Positions 7,680 to 17,300 of a DNA stretch of 41,819 nt are shown one piece after another. The notes under the pieces are model-generated. The model was given only the letters and a program-made list of their open reading frames with translations. It ran no database searches and was not told the DNA's origin. Source of the stretch: an uncultured Alphaproteobacteria bacterium (GTDB lineage Bacteria > Pseudomonadota > Alphaproteobacteria > CAAGCB01 > CAG-977); the NCBI GenBank assembly GCA_944393745.1, contig CALYBD010000021.1, positions 1 to 41,819 of the forward strand. Direction: 5' to 3'. The number at the start of each line of letters is the position of its first letter. Position 1 is the stretch's first letter. The translations under genes and the position numbers were made by a program.

Positions 7680-8305
7680 AGGCATACCTCCGCTTCACGC
7701 AAATACACCGGAGCGGGAAACATTGTTTGCGGTTGTTTTCGCGCGGCCAGCAAAGCAACGTCTGCCGCTGTCGGCATGGATACGCGGCATCGGGGCAGCT
7801 CTGTCGTTTCTTTGATCAGGCGGTCAACACCGTTTCCGGCATAGATAGCATCATTATCGGCCGATTTTATTTGTTCGGCCGTTTTAACGGAGGGTTCGTC
7901 CAAGGCAACGGCACGGCAATAGTGCTGAACGTAAAAATCATCGCGCTTTGTTTCCAAAACCAAGCATACTTTTTCTGTTTCAGGGTAAAGCCGATTAATT
8001 TTATCGGCCAATGTTTCCAGAACGCAAACGCCGATCATCGGCAGACCGGCTGCCAAAGCGATACCGTCTGCAGCGGCCAGGCCGACGCGCACGCCGGTAA
8101 AGGATCCCGGTCCCGTTGTTACCGCAACGGCATCAATATCTTTGAAACGGCTGTGTGCCCGTTTTAAAACGTCCTGTACCATGGGAATCAGACGTTCTGC
8201 CTGTCCGCGTTCCATTTCTTCGCTGATCTCGCAAACAACTTCTTCGCCGTTAAAATAAGCAGCGGAACAAGTCCCGTGCGCGCAGTCCATTGCCAGAATT
8301 TTCAT
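7667..8305 (-). CDS. tsaB: tRNA threonylcarbamoyladenosine biosynthesis protein TsaB
   Basis: A 212-residue member of the ASKHA fold. It opens with MKILAMDCAHGTCSAA, has the hallmark VAVTTGPGSFTGVRVGLAAADGIALA (about residues 60-85), and is close to the family's usual length. TsaB partners TsaD and TsaE in making the t6A37 modification of ANN-decoding tRNAs. The start overlaps the stop of the preceding cvpA-like gene as ATGA (8302-8305), with GAGGGA upstream, indicating translational coupling. Confidence 0.95.
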   Translation of the reverse strand: MKILAMDCAHGTCSAAYFNGEEVVCEISEEMERGQAERLIPMVQDVLKRAHSRFKDIDAVAVTTGPGSFTGVRVGLAAADGIALAAGLPMIGVCVLETLADKINRLYPETEKVCLVLETKRDDFYVQHYCRAVALDEPSVKTAEQIKSADNDAIYAGNGVDRLIKETTELPRCRVSMPTAADVALLAARKQPQTMFPAPVYLREAEVCLCRK

Positions 8306-9123
8306 TGAGTTCCCTCTCGTTGTTCTAAGATCTGTTGCAAAAAAAGAATTTGTTGTTCCGGCGTCATGTTTTTTATTTCCGTGTTTCCCGTTGCGGTTTC
8401 CAGCTGCAGGCGCAGTAATATTTCGACAATTTCCGGCGGAATGGGTCTGCCGGCATCAAGCATCATACCGTCCGCAATGAAATCGGAGGCAACCGACAGA
8501 AGGCTTCTTTGGCCGCTTTTTGTTTGCACGTTTGTATTTAAGACATATTCCGCGGCGGATTCTTTCCAGTTTTTTTCCTCTGCCGGACGGTTGTCCTGCG
8601 TGTTCGGTTCCGATTTCAATTGATTTTCCGCTTGTTCTGACTTTTTCGGCAAAACATCTAATTCAGGATATTTTCGCAAAAGCGTTTTGACACAGCTGAA
8701 AGACAATTGCATCAGTTTGCTTTTTTCAAACAAGGTCGGGGAAACGGCACTGGCCAGAAAACTGAAAAAAAACAAAAAGACAACACCGCGAAACAATCCG
8801 AAAACGGCACCCAAAGATCGATCCAGACGTCTGAAACGGCTGTTTTTAACATTTTGAGCTAAAGAAAAAACAAACATACGCAGAAAAATCCACGATAAAA
8901 ACGACCCTAAAGCCAATGACAGCACCCATGCCGTTTTATCATGCGGAATAAAAGAAGAAAAAGCCGGTAAAAAAGCAGGAATCAGGCAATAACCGAAAAA
9001 ACCGGAAAAGATATATACGGTTAAGCTGGCCGCTTCAAAAGAAAAACCTCGGCTAAAACCGATCAGAGCCGATAAAAAAATCAGGAATAATATTAAAATA
9101 TCCGTCTGAGCAGCCTGTTCCAT
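8302..9123 (-). CDS. CvpA family membrane protein (second of a tandem pair)
   Basis: A 273-residue protein with four hydrophobic segments in the first 130 residues and the CvpA arrangement: an early GFSRGF after the first helix, then RRLDRSLGAVFGLFRGVVFLFFF. A hydrophilic tail of about 140 residues follows, rich in Glu, Gln and Lys and ending in PEQQILFLQQILEQREGTQ. CvpA proteins are inner-membrane proteins linked to colicin V production and envelope homeostasis; the biochemical role is not settled. It lies 14 bases after its paralog and overlaps tsaB by 4 bases. Confidence 0.88.
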   Translation of the reverse strand: MEQAAQTDILILFLIFLSALIGFSRGFSFEAASLTVYIFSGFFGYCLIPAFLPAFSSFIPHDKTAWVLSLALGSFLSWIFLRMFVFSLAQNVKNSRFRRLDRSLGAVFGLFRGVVFLFFFSFLASAVSPTLFEKSKLMQLSFSCVKTLLRKYPELDVLPKKSEQAENQLKSEPNTQDNRPAEEKNWKESAAEYVLNTNVQTKSGQRSLLSVASDFIADGMMLDAGRPIPPEIVEILLRLQLETATGNTEIKNMTPEQQILFLQQILEQREGTQ

Positions 9124-9137
9124 TTTTTTTATCCGAA

Positions 9138-9908
9138 TTAATCAACGACGGATTCTGCTTCTTCCATACTTTCCAAAAACAGCTTGTCCAATTCTTCGCG
9201 TTCCTGTTCATTATATCCCTGAACCTCCTGATCGGAAGAATCTTCGCGAACCGGCGGATTGTTTAAAGCGTTAAATAAATCATCTGCCTTTTCCGGATCA
9301 ACCGGTTTTTCCGGTTCGGGTGCTTGTTCTTTTCTGGGCGGTTTTTCTTTTTGCGAAGACGTATTTAGTTTTTCGATCAGTTCTTCAATTTCGTCCGGTT
9401 CCTGTTCTTTTTCGACGGGATTGTCAAACAAAGATTCGGGCAGATGTTCCTTTACGCTTTCCGTTACGCGTTCCAGGTAGGGGAAAGCTTTGCTTTTTTT
9501 CTGCAGCTGTTCCAGATATTTCGGCGCCAACGTCATCATCATAAAATAAATCAGCACTAAAATGACAATCCCGCGCACAATACCGAAAATAAATCCCAAA
9601 AAATGATCCAGACGGTTTAAAGCGCTTTTCCGGACTTTCTTTTCTATTTTCGAACAAATCAACGTCAGAACAATCAAAGTAACAACGGTAATGACGATCA
9701 ACGATAAAAGATTGGCAAACAACGGTTTGGGCACATAGTTTAAAACAAACGGTTCCAGATAGGGCATGGCGTAAAATCCGACGATCGAAGCAATGACCCA
9801 CGACCCGATCCCCAGCATTTCGCTGATAAAACCGCGGAAAAAAGACAACAGCGCGGAAACGATTAAAACAACCGCAATAAAAATATCAACGCCGTAAATG
9901 TTTTCCAT
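9138..9908 (-). CDS. cvpA: CvpA family membrane protein (first of a tandem pair)
   Basis: A 256-residue protein with four predicted membrane segments (about residues 7-30, 33-55, 68-92 and 105-130). The family signature segments are SFFRGFISEMLGIGSW and LNRLDHFLGFIFGIVRGIVILV. From about residue 150 the tail is hydrophilic and strongly acidic (repeated EPDEIEELIEKL and EEREELD-type runs), unlike the less acidic tail of the next paralog. The ATG follows directly on the radA stop codon. In many alphaproteobacteria cvpA sits between radA and purF; here radA is present but a second cvpA-like gene and tsaB follow instead of purF. Confidence 0.9.
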   Translation of the reverse strand: MENIYGVDIFIAVVLIVSALLSFFRGFISEMLGIGSWVIASIVGFYAMPYLEPFVLNYVPKPLFANLLSLIVITVVTLIVLTLICSKIEKKVRKSALNRLDHFLGFIFGIVRGIVILVLIYFMMMTLAPKYLEQLQKKSKAFPYLERVTESVKEHLPESLFDNPVEKEQEPDEIEELIEKLNTSSQKEKPPRKEQAPEPEKPVDPEKADDLFNALNNPPVREDSSDQEVQGYNEQEREELDKLFLESMEEAESVVD

Positions 9909-11318
9909 TTATAAATCCCGTTTGTCCGAAAAACCAAACATTTCAAGCAGGGTTTTTAAATGTCCGATTTCATTAATCCTCAGGATAGTATCCGATTCTT
10001 TTACTGATTTTTTATTAACGCGCTTCGGTGGAATTAATGCGCGGGCAAAACCCAGTTTGGCAGCTTCTTTTAATCGCAGGTCGGGTTGCGGTACGGCGCG
10101 GATCTCGCCGGACAGGCCGACTTCACCAAAAACGACCGCGTCCGCCGGTACGGGAATTTGCGAAACAGAGGACAGCAAAGCCGCTGCCACCGCCAGATCG
10201 GCTGCCGGTTCCGTAATTCTGATTCCGCCGGCTACATTCAGATAAACGTCTTTGGACGACATCGGCAGACCGCAGCGCGCTTCCAATACTGCCAAGATCA
10301 TTGCCAGACGCGAAGAATCCCACCCGACAACCGCCCGACGGGGTGTGCCTCCCGACGGTGCCACCAGAGCCTGAATTTCCACCAGCATCGGACGTGATCC
10401 TTCAATGCCCGCATAAACGCAACTGCCCGTAACATTGCCGCGCCGTTCGGCCAAAAACAAAGCCGAAGGATTGGGAACTTCGGTCAATCCTTTTTCCGTC
10501 ATTTCAAAAACACCGATTTCGTCCGTTGCGCCAAAGCGGTTTTTAACGCCGCGCAAAATACGAAAATGGTGGCCTCTGTCGCCTTCAAAGTAAAGCACCG
10601 TGTCAACCATGTGTTCCAAAACGCGGGGACCGGCCAGCGTGCCTTCTTTTGTTACATGGCTGACCAAAAACAGAGCAAAACCCCGCCGTTTGGCCAGGCG
10701 GATCAGTTCGTTGCCGCATGCGCGCACCTGCCCGACCGTACCGGGAGCGGAATCCATCGTATCGACAAACATGGTCTGAATCGAATCAATTACAACGACA
10801 TCAGGGGCTTCACCGGTATCCAAAGTCGCAATAATATCGCGGACATTCATTGCCGTTGCCAATTCGACATTCGCCTTTGCCAGTCCCAGCCGCGCGGCGC
10901 GCAGACGCACCTGATCAACGGATTCTTCGCCGGAAATATAAACACAGCGCACCGGCGCCCCTTTGACATTGCAAACTGCAGACAAAGCCGCCGTCACCTG
11001 CAGCAATAATGTCGATTTGCCGATTCCCGGATCCCCGCCGATCAGTAATACGGATCCGCCGACCAATCCGCCGCCACAAACTCGGTCAAGTTCTTTGATC
11101 CCGGATTTTAAACGAAAAGATGTTTCGGGCAGACCGTCCAGACTGACGAATTCGATCTTTCGGCCGCCTTTGCCGCCCGTGGCTTTTGGTGCTGCCGCCG
11201 CCGCGGTTTCTTCCTCGATAATCGTGTTCCATTCGCCGCAGGCTTCACATTTGCCGGCCCAGCGCGGAAAAATCGCACCGCAGTTCTGACAAACAAATCT
11301 GGTTGTGTTTTTGGCCAT
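9909..11318 (-). CDS. radA: DNA repair protein RadA (Sms)
   Basis: A 469-residue protein with the full RadA layout: a four-cysteine zinc finger (Cys10, Cys13, Cys24, Cys27), a RecA-like ATPase with Walker A GGDPGIGKS (94-102), the RadA-specific KNRFG motif (GVKNRFGATDEIG), and a C-terminal Lon-protease-like domain (VGWDSSRLAMILAVLEAR, DLAVAAALLSS). RadA acts as a branch-migration helicase in recombination and repair. Length is normal. Its start codon shares one base with the mlaF stop (TAATG), indicating coupling. Confidence 0.97.
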   Translation of the reverse strand: MAKNTTRFVCQNCGAIFPRWAGKCEACGEWNTIIEEETAAAAAPKATGGKGGRKIEFVSLDGLPETSFRLKSGIKELDRVCGGGLVGGSVLLIGGDPGIGKSTLLLQVTAALSAVCNVKGAPVRCVYISGEESVDQVRLRAARLGLAKANVELATAMNVRDIIATLDTGEAPDVVVIDSIQTMFVDTMDSAPGTVGQVRACGNELIRLAKRRGFALFLVSHVTKEGTLAGPRVLEHMVDTVLYFEGDRGHHFRILRGVKNRFGATDEIGVFEMTEKGLTEVPNPSALFLAERRGNVTGSCVYAGIEGSRPMLVEIQALVAPSGGTPRRAVVGWDSSRLAMILAVLEARCGLPMSSKDVYLNVAGGIRITEPAADLAVAAALLSSVSQIPVPADAVVFGEVGLSGEIRAVPQPDLRLKEAAKLGFARALIPPKRVNKKSVKESDTILRINEIGHLKTLLEMFGFSDKRDL

Positions 11319-12091
11319 TATCCGCGAATTTCCATTTGTATCGGTCCGTCGGCACGACCGTTGATAAATTGTTCGACATACGGATTGCCCGACCGGTCGA
11401 TTTCTTTTGCATCGCCGTACCAGATGATTTTTCCCTTGTACAACATGGCAACTTTGTCGGCGATTTTGCGCACCGAAGACATATCATGCGTAATCGTAAT
11501 ACCCGTTGCTCCCAGATCTTTAACACAGGAACGGATTAAATCGTTAATGACGTCCGACATGATCGGATCCAGCCCCGTTGTCGGTTCGTCAAAGAAAATC
11601 AGCTCGGGATCCGCGGCAATCGCGCGCGCCAGTCCGACGCGTTTTTTCATGCCGCCCGACAATTCGTCGGGATAAAGCGCTGCTACGTCCGCACTTAAAC
11701 CGACCTGTGCCAGTTTTTTTATCGCGATTTCTTTGGCCTGCGCGCGTTTCATCTTTTTGCCCTGAATCAGGCCGAAAGCAACGTTTTCCCAAATATTCAG
11801 GCTGTCAAACAAGGCTGCGCCCTGAAACAGCATGCCGGTCTGCGCATTGATTTTTTCCATTTCACGACTGTTCAGGCCGACAATTTCCCGGCCGTCAATC
11901 AAAATGGAACCGCTGTCGGGAGTCAGCAACCCTTGAATACATTTGATCGTGACCGACTTTCCCGTCCCCGATCCGCCGATAATAACCAGGGATTCACCTT
12001 TTTTAACCTCCAAAGTAACGCCGTCCAAAACGACTTTTTTGCCGAAAGCTTTATGGACGTCCGTCATTTTTACTTTGATTTCGTCAGCCAT
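11318..12091 (-). CDS. mlaF: ABC transporter ATP-binding protein MlaF (phospholipid/MCE transport)
   Basis: A 257-residue ATPase with Walker A GGSGTGKS (39-46), Q-loop at LFQ (88-90), signature LSGGM (144-148), Walker B LIFFDEP (164-170) and switch His202. The LSGGMKKRVGLARAIA form and the acidic N-terminus are typical of MlaF/Ttg2A. MlaF powers lipid movement between the membranes through MlaE and an MCE protein. The permease gene mlaE lies 9 bases upstream; mlaD, mlaC and mlaB are not in this window. Its stop overlaps the radA start. Confidence 0.93.
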   Translation of the reverse strand: MADEIKVKMTDVHKAFGKKVVLDGVTLEVKKGESLVIIGGSGTGKSVTIKCIQGLLTPDSGSILIDGREIVGLNSREMEKINAQTGMLFQGAALFDSLNIWENVAFGLIQGKKMKRAQAKEIAIKKLAQVGLSADVAALYPDELSGGMKKRVGLARAIAADPELIFFDEPTTGLDPIMSDVINDLIRSCVKDLGATGITITHDMSSVRKIADKVAMLYKGKIIWYGDAKEIDRSGNPYVEQFINGRADGPIQMEIRG

Positions 12092-12100
12092 AACCGCCTC

Positions 12101-12874
12101 CTATTTGGAAAAGAACAATTCGGTCAGCATATAATTGCTGATTAAAATCAGAATTGATGACGCCACAACGGCATTTGTCGTCGCTTTACCGACGCCTTCC
12201 GCTCCGCCTCTGGAATAAAAGCCGTTATAACAGCCCATAAGGGTAACGATAAAACCGAACACGGCCGCTTTGGTCATACCGGAAACAATATCGACTGCCT
12301 GCATGAAATTCCAAGTGTTGCGCAAAAAGTTAATCGCGTTAAAGTCCAGCTTGTAAACACAGATCAGATATCCGCCGTAAATGCCGATCACATCGCCGAT
12401 CAGCACCAAAACGGGCAGCATGATGACGCCCGCGACAATTCGCGGCACGACCAGATATTTAAACGGATTGGTTGACAATGTTGTCAGGGCGTCAATTTGT
12501 TCGGTGACGCGCATCGTTCCCAGCTCTGCCGCCATCGCCGCCCCGACGCGCCCCGCCACCATCAAAGCGGCCAGCACCGGTCCCAGTTCGCGGGTTACCG
12601 TCAATTCAACAACGGAGGCAACCACGCCTTCGGACGACAGCGTTGACAGCCCCGAATAGCTTTGCAACGCGATCACCATGCCGGAAAACATTGTCGTCAG
12701 TGCGACAACCGGCAGGGAATAAAAACCGATTTCCACCATTTGAGAAAACAGCGTTCTGAAATAAAACGGCGGACGCACGCAATAAGACAAAGATTTTATC
12801 GTAAACAACGTTAATCGTCCGACAGAACGCAAAAAGTTCAGAAAAACTCTGCCGACGGGAGCAAAAATGTTCAT
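12101..12874 (-). CDS. mlaE: MlaE family lipid ABC transporter permease
   Basis: A 257-residue MlaE permease (family PF02405). Visible signatures are FSGMVIALQSYSGL, VTRELGPVLAALMVAGRVGAAMAAELGTMRVTEQIDAL and FGFIVTLMGCYNGFYSRGGAEGVG, with about five hydrophobic segments. The start at 12874 (MNIFAPVGR) is preceded by AAGGCGG at about 5 bases. An in-frame TTG at 12889, overlapping the alr stop, is an alternative giving five more residues. It is the partner of the downstream mlaF and probably acts in retrograde or anterograde phospholipid transport at the inner membrane. Confidence 0.93.
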   Translation of the reverse strand: MNIFAPVGRVFLNFLRSVGRLTLFTIKSLSYCVRPPFYFRTLFSQMVEIGFYSLPVVALTTMFSGMVIALQSYSGLSTLSSEGVVASVVELTVTRELGPVLAALMVAGRVGAAMAAELGTMRVTEQIDALTTLSTNPFKYLVVPRIVAGVIMLPVLVLIGDVIGIYGGYLICVYKLDFNAINFLRNTWNFMQAVDIVSGMTKAAVFGFIVTLMGCYNGFYSRGGAEGVGKATTNAVVASSILILISNYMLTELFFSK

Positions 12875-12885
12875 TTGACCGCCTT

Positions 12886-13962
12886 TCAATCCATATAAAT
12901 CCGGTAAAACCGTTTGCTTAAATTTGTCAATAATTCATAATCTATTGTTCCGGCCAGTTTTGCAATTTCTTTTATCGGGCAGTGTTGGCCGAAAATTTCC
13001 GCCGTCGGTGTGTTCAGCAATTCCTTTAAATCAATTCCCGTCACGTCAACGGTCGTCAAATCCATTGATATCCGTCCGATAATCGGTGCTTTTTTCCCGG
13101 CCAGCCAGACATAACCCCGGTCGGAAAGCGTGCGGGGGTACCCGTCACCGTATCCGATCGCCAAAGTCGCCACACGCGCATTCTTGTCAAAAGTATGCGT
13201 TGCACCGTACCCGACCGTTTGATCCGGCATGGCGTCCTGAATTTGCAGAACTTTGGCTTCCAGAGAAACGGCATTATCATACAAAGCAATACCGGGACGC
13301 ACTAAATCCTTATAATATTGCGGATTTGTCAGGTGTGTCCCGTCGGTTGCCGACAAGCTTTCTTTAAACGGATCGGGCAGGGCCGCGCGCAGTCGGGTGC
13401 ACAAATCGTCAAAGCGCTTTAACTGTTCTGCGTTTTTGGGATTTTGCGCATCATCGGCACAGGCCAAGTGGCTGACAACCAGAGAAATATTCAAATAGGC
13501 CGGTACATTGGTGCATACGGCGTTAACGTCCGTTTCGGTCAATCCCAGCCGCGTCATGCCCGTGTCAACATGCAAAGCCGCCGGCAGGATTCTGTTTTCC
13601 TTATGCCCCAGATGATTCCAAGCGGTGATCTGACGCGGTGTGCTTAAAACCGGAATCAGATTATATTTTAAAAAATCCAGTTCCGTATGCGGCAAAACGC
13701 CGTGCAAGACGTAAATTTGCGCGTCTTCGGGCAGAACTTGTCTCAATGCGGCGGCTTCAAACACATAAGCGGTAAAAAACGCCCGGCAGCCCGCATGATA
13801 CAAGGCAGCAGCAATCTTTTGCGCGCCCAGTCCGTAAGCGTCCGTTTTCAATACGGCCGCCGCCTGCGTTTTATCGCCGACACGTTTCTGAACCGCCTGC
13901 CAGTTGTCGGCGATTTTTTTTAAATCAACGGTTAAAAACGCTCCGGCCTGTTCCGGTGTCAT
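12886..13962 (-). CDS. alr: Alanine racemase
   Basis: A 358-residue PLP enzyme that makes D-alanine for peptidoglycan. The cofactor lysine is Lys39 in AVLKTDAYGLG, at the canonical position; the second catalytic base is Tyr252 in VGYGATH. Other family blocks are HVDTGMTRLG, IGYGDGYPR and GRISMDL. Length is normal. The start lies one base after the alaS stop (TGAAATG), placing it in the alaS operon. The alr-radA-cvpA succession is common in alphaproteobacteria, though here mlaE-mlaF are inserted between alr and radA. Confidence 0.96.
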   Translation of the reverse strand: MTPEQAGAFLTVDLKKIADNWQAVQKRVGDKTQAAAVLKTDAYGLGAQKIAAALYHAGCRAFFTAYVFEAAALRQVLPEDAQIYVLHGVLPHTELDFLKYNLIPVLSTPRQITAWNHLGHKENRILPAALHVDTGMTRLGLTETDVNAVCTNVPAYLNISLVVSHLACADDAQNPKNAEQLKRFDDLCTRLRAALPDPFKESLSATDGTHLTNPQYYKDLVRPGIALYDNAVSLEAKVLQIQDAMPDQTVGYGATHTFDKNARVATLAIGYGDGYPRTLSDRGYVWLAGKKAPIIGRISMDLTTVDVTGIDLKELLNTPTAEIFGQHCPIKEIAKLAGTIDYELLTNLSKRFYRIYMD

Positions 13963-13963
13963 T

Positions 13964-16600
13964 TCAGGCCCCCAACGTCTGTTCGATAACGTTCAGTACT
14001 TCGGCTGTTTTGGAAACGTCCGATCCGCCGGCCTGCGCCATATCGGGGCGTCCGCCGCCGCCTTTGCCGCCGGCTGCTGCCGCCCCGGCGCGTACCAGAT
14101 CGACCGCGTTGATCTTTCCGGTCAAATCGTCCGTTACGCCGACAACGATCGATACTTTGCCGTTATCCGTACAAACCAAAGCCACAACGCCCGATCCGAT
14201 CTGCTTTTTCATTTCGTCCGCCATGCCTTTTAATTCTTTGGCCGGAATATCGCTTAATTCGCGTCCGACAAAAGACACGCCGTTAATTTGTTTAGCTGCC
14301 GCGGCACCGGCCGAACCGCCGGCCGCCAGCTTTTTGCGCATGTCGGACAGTTCGCGTTCCAGTTTTTTGCGTTCGTCAATCAACGCCTGCACGCGCGCCG
14401 GAATATCGGTAACGGACGCTTTCAGGTTTTCTGCCGTTTGCGTCAGCAGATCATCATGCTTTTGCGCATATTCCAATGCTGCCATGCCCGTCACCGCTTC
14501 GATACGGCGCACGCCGGCCGCCAAAGCGCCTTCCGAAATAATGCGAAAAGAACCGATGTCCCCCGTGCGTCTGACATGCGTGCCGCCGCACAATTCGACA
14601 GAAACCCTGTCTTCACCGGATCCCATTGAAACGACGCGGACTTCATCGCCGTATTTTTCGCCGAATAAAGCCATGGCTCCGTCTTTGACGGCTGCTTCGG
14701 GCGACATTAAACGTGTCGTGACTTCCAGATTTTTCAAAATATTGCGGTTGACTTCGTTTTCAACGGCGCGCAGTTCCTCAAACGTAATCTGGCGCGGCTG
14801 GGAAAAGTCAAAACGCATGCCGTCCGGATGAACGGAAGAGCCCTTTTGCGTGACGTGTTCGCCCAAAATTTTGCGCAAAGCCGCCTGCAATAAATGCGTC
14901 ACCGAATGGTGGCGCGCCGTCGCCGCGCGGCGGTCGGCGTCAACCGTCATTAAAACATTCTGCCCGATTTTTAAAGAACCTTTCCCGACTGTTCCCAGAT
15001 GAATGAACAGATCGCCGACTTTCTTTTGCGTATCCGTTACGTCAAACAAAACGGAATTCGCGATCGCTATCGTTCCCGTATCGCCGACCTGACCGCCGGA
15101 TTCGCCGTAAAACGGCGTCTGGTTCGTAATAACCGCGGCTTTTTGTCCTTCGGAAACTTCATCAACTTCTTTGCCGTCAACCAGCAAAGCGGTAACCTGT
15201 CCTTCGGCTTGCGTCATTTCATAGCCCAGAAATTCCGTGCCGCCGACTTTTTCCTTAACCTCGAACCATACGGCGTCGGTCGCGGATTCGCCGGAACCGG
15301 CCCAAGCTTTGCGGGCTTCGGCCTTTTGACGTTCCATTGCGTCTTCAAATCCCCGTGTATCGACCGTCATGTGTTTGCCGCGCAGAACGTCCTGCGTTAA
15401 ATCCAGCGGAAAACCGTAAGTATCGTATAATCTGAAAGCGACTTCGCCCGACAAAACGCCGCCGTCGGCCAGTTTATTCGTTTCAATATCCAGCAGTTTC
15501 AGCCCGCGGCCCAGCGTTTCTTTAAAGCGCGTTTCTTCCAGTAACAGCGTTTCGGTCATCAGCGCCTGCGCGCGTACCAGTTCGGGGAACACGTCGCCCA
15601 TTAACCGCACCAAAGCCGGCACCAGACGCCACATTAACGGTTCTTTGCACCCCATCATGTGCGCATGACGCATCGCGCGGCGCATAATACGACGCAGAAC
15701 GTAGCCGCGCCCTTCGTTGGACGGCAGAACGCCGTCCGCAATCAAAAAACATGACGAACGCAGATGATCCGCGATAATGCGCAGCGACATTTTGAATTCG
15801 CCGTACGGTTCAACCCCGGCCGTTCCCGCCGCCGCGTTGATCAGGCTTTTCAGCACGTCGGTTTCATAGTTGTCATTTGTTCCCAGCATTACCGCGCCCA
15901 TGCGTTCCAGCCCCATGCCCGTGTCAATGCAGGGGTGAGGCAGGTCGATCAGCCGCCCGTCGGCCAGCTGTTCATTTTGCATAAACACCAGATTCCAGAT
16001 TTCGACGAACCGGTCACCGTCTTCGTCCGGCGACCCCGGAGGCCCGCCCTGAATATGTTCGCCGTGGTCGTAAAAGATTTCGGAACACGGTCCGCACGGC
16101 CCCGTATCGCCCATGGACCAGAAATTATCTTTTGTCGGAATACGGATAATTTTTTCATCGGGCAGGCCGGCAATTTTTTTCCACAGATCAAACGCTTCGT
16201 TATCGGTATGATAAACCGTGGTCATCAACCGTTCTTTGGGCAGGCCGAATTCTTTGGTCACCAGGTTCCAGGCGTAATAAATCGCTTTTTCCTTAAAGTA
16301 ATCGCCAAAGCTCCAGTTGCCGAGCATTTCAAAAAACGTATGATGGCGTACGGTATATCCGACGTTGTCCAAATCGTTGTGCTTTCCGCCGGCGCGCACA
16401 CACTTTTGATCCGACGCGGCGCGGACATACGGGCGTTTTTCCATGCCCGTAAAGATATTTTTAAACTGCACCATGCCGGAATTGGTAAACATCAGTGTCG
16501 GGTCGTTATGTGGCACCAAAGAGCTGGACGGAACGATTTCATGATCGTTTTTACGGAAATAGTCCAGAAAAGTGCGCCGAATTTCACCGGTAGTCATCAT
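13964..16600 (-). CDS. alaS: Alanyl-tRNA synthetase
   Basis: An 878-residue class II synthetase. The class II aminoacylation domain opens with [26 protein letters not shown], with motif 2 around [19 protein letters not shown]. The editing-domain zinc site is visible as HSVTH (HxxxH) and CGGTH (CxxxH). A Gly/Ala-rich C-terminal region ([15 protein letters not shown]) is normal for AlaS. I choose the start at 16600 (MMTTGEIRR), with AGGA about 10 bases upstream; this gives the usual family length. A longer in-frame ATG at 16654 would add 18 non-conserved residues. First gene of the nine-gene minus-strand run. Confidence 0.97.
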   Translation of the reverse strand: MMTTGEIRRTFLDYFRKNDHEIVPSSSLVPHNDPTLMFTNSGMVQFKNIFTGMEKRPYVRAASDQKCVRAGGKHNDLDNVGYTVRHHTFFEMLGNWSFGDYFKEKAIYYAWNLVTKEFGLPKERLMTTVYHTDNEAFDLWKKIAGLPDEKIIRIPTKDNFWSMGDTGPCGPCSEIFYDHGEHIQGGPPGSPDEDGDRFVEIWNLVFMQNEQLADGRLIDLPHPCIDTGMGLERMGAVMLGTNDNYETDVLKSLINAAAGTAGVEPYGEFKMSLRIIADHLRSSCFLIADGVLPSNEGRGYVLRRIMRRAMRHAHMMGCKEPLMWRLVPALVRLMGDVFPELVRAQALMTETLLLEETRFKETLGRGLKLLDIETNKLADGGVLSGEVAFRLYDTYGFPLDLTQDVLRGKHMTVDTRGFEDAMERQKAEARKAWAGSGESATDAVWFEVKEKVGGTEFLGYEMTQAEGQVTALLVDGKEVDEVSEGQKAAVITNQTPFYGESGGQVGDTGTIAIANSVLFDVTDTQKKVGDLFIHLGTVGKGSLKIGQNVLMTVDADRRAATARHHSVTHLLQAALRKILGEHVTQKGSSVHPDGMRFDFSQPRQITFEELRAVENEVNRNILKNLEVTTRLMSPEAAVKDGAMALFGEKYGDEVRVVSMGSGEDRVSVELCGGTHVRRTGDIGSFRIISEGALAAGVRRIEAVTGMAALEYAQKHDDLLTQTAENLKASVTDIPARVQALIDERKKLERELSDMRKKLAAGGSAGAAAAKQINGVSFVGRELSDIPAKELKGMADEMKKQIGSGVVALVCTDNGKVSIVVGVTDDLTGKINAVDLVRAGAAAAGGKGGGGRPDMAQAGGSDVSKTAEVLNVIEQTLGA

Positions 16601-16680
16601 AAGCTTTTTATCCTGTTCAAAATTAAATCCTGCTGAGGGTGAGTTATAACGCAAAATCCGTAAAGAAACACCTTTTTTTA

Positions 16681-16692
16681 TACTTTAAAGTA
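16681..16692. promoter_or_regulatory. Perfect 12-base palindrome in the alaS/def divergent promoter region
   Basis: TACTTTAAAGTA lies in the 166-base gap between the divergent alaS and def starts, 19 bases before the def -35 box. Its position would suit an operator acting on both operons. That is inference from position and symmetry only. Confidence 0.3.
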
Positions 16693-16710
16693 AAATATTT
16701 CAGCGAAGTG

Positions 16711-16739
16711 TTGACCTTGTTTTCGGAAAACCGTATTTA
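16711..16739 (+). promoter_or_regulatory. Candidate sigma-70 type promoter of the def operon
   Basis: TTGACC (5 of 6 matches to the -35 consensus), a 17-base spacer and TATTTA (a weak -10 box, 16734-16739) lie 27 bases upstream of the def ATG. Confidence 0.4.
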
Positions 16740-16766
16740 AAAGGGAGAAGAATAAAGGAAAAGGCA

Positions 16767-17297
16767 ATGGCTTTATTGAAAATTTTGGAAATTCCGAATC
16801 CGCTTTTAAAAAAGAAAAGCGAAGAAATCAAAGAATTGAACGATGAACTGCGCAAAACGCTGAACGATATGCTGGAAACGATGTACGCCGCGCCGGGTGT
16901 CGGACTGGCCGCGCCGCAGGTCGGGCTGTTGAAACGCATGGTCGTTATTGACGTGACGCGCGACGACGAACCGAAAAAGCCCTATAAAATGATCAATCCC
17001 GTCATCACGGCACACAGCGAAGAAACAGCCGTGCATGATGAAGGATGTCTGTCTGTTCCCGAACAGTACGCCCCTGTTGAACGCTTTGAAACAGTTACCG
17101 TCGAATACACGGACGAAAACGGTAAAAAACAAGTATTAACCGCAGACGGATTGCTGGCAATTTGCATTCAGCATGAACTGGAACACCTGGACGGAAAACT
17201 GTTCATTGACCATTTGTCCAAAGTTAAACGCGATATTATTGTTCGTCGCATTGAAAAAGAACGCCGCCGGAAAAACAGTCACGCGGAAGAAGAGTAA
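16767..17297 (+). CDS. def: Peptide deformylase
   Basis: A 176-residue metalloenzyme that removes the formyl group from nascent proteins. All three motifs are intact: GVGLAAPQ (44-51), EGCLSVP (92-98, metal ligand Cys94) and QHELEH (135-140; ligands His136 and His140, catalytic Glu137). A basic C-terminal tail (RRIEKERRRKN) follows, which may aid ribosome binding. First gene of def-fmt-truA, with fmt three bases downstream; def and fmt act at opposite ends of the formyl-methionine cycle. Confidence 0.97.
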   Translation: MALLKILEIPNPLLKKKSEEIKELNDELRKTLNDMLETMYAAPGVGLAAPQVGLLKRMVVIDVTRDDEPKKPYKMINPVITAHSEETAVHDEGCLSVPEQYAPVERFETVTVEYTDENGKKQVLTADGLLAICIQHELEHLDGKLFIDHLSKVKRDIIVRRIEKERRRKNSHAEEE

Positions 17298-17300
17298 AAA

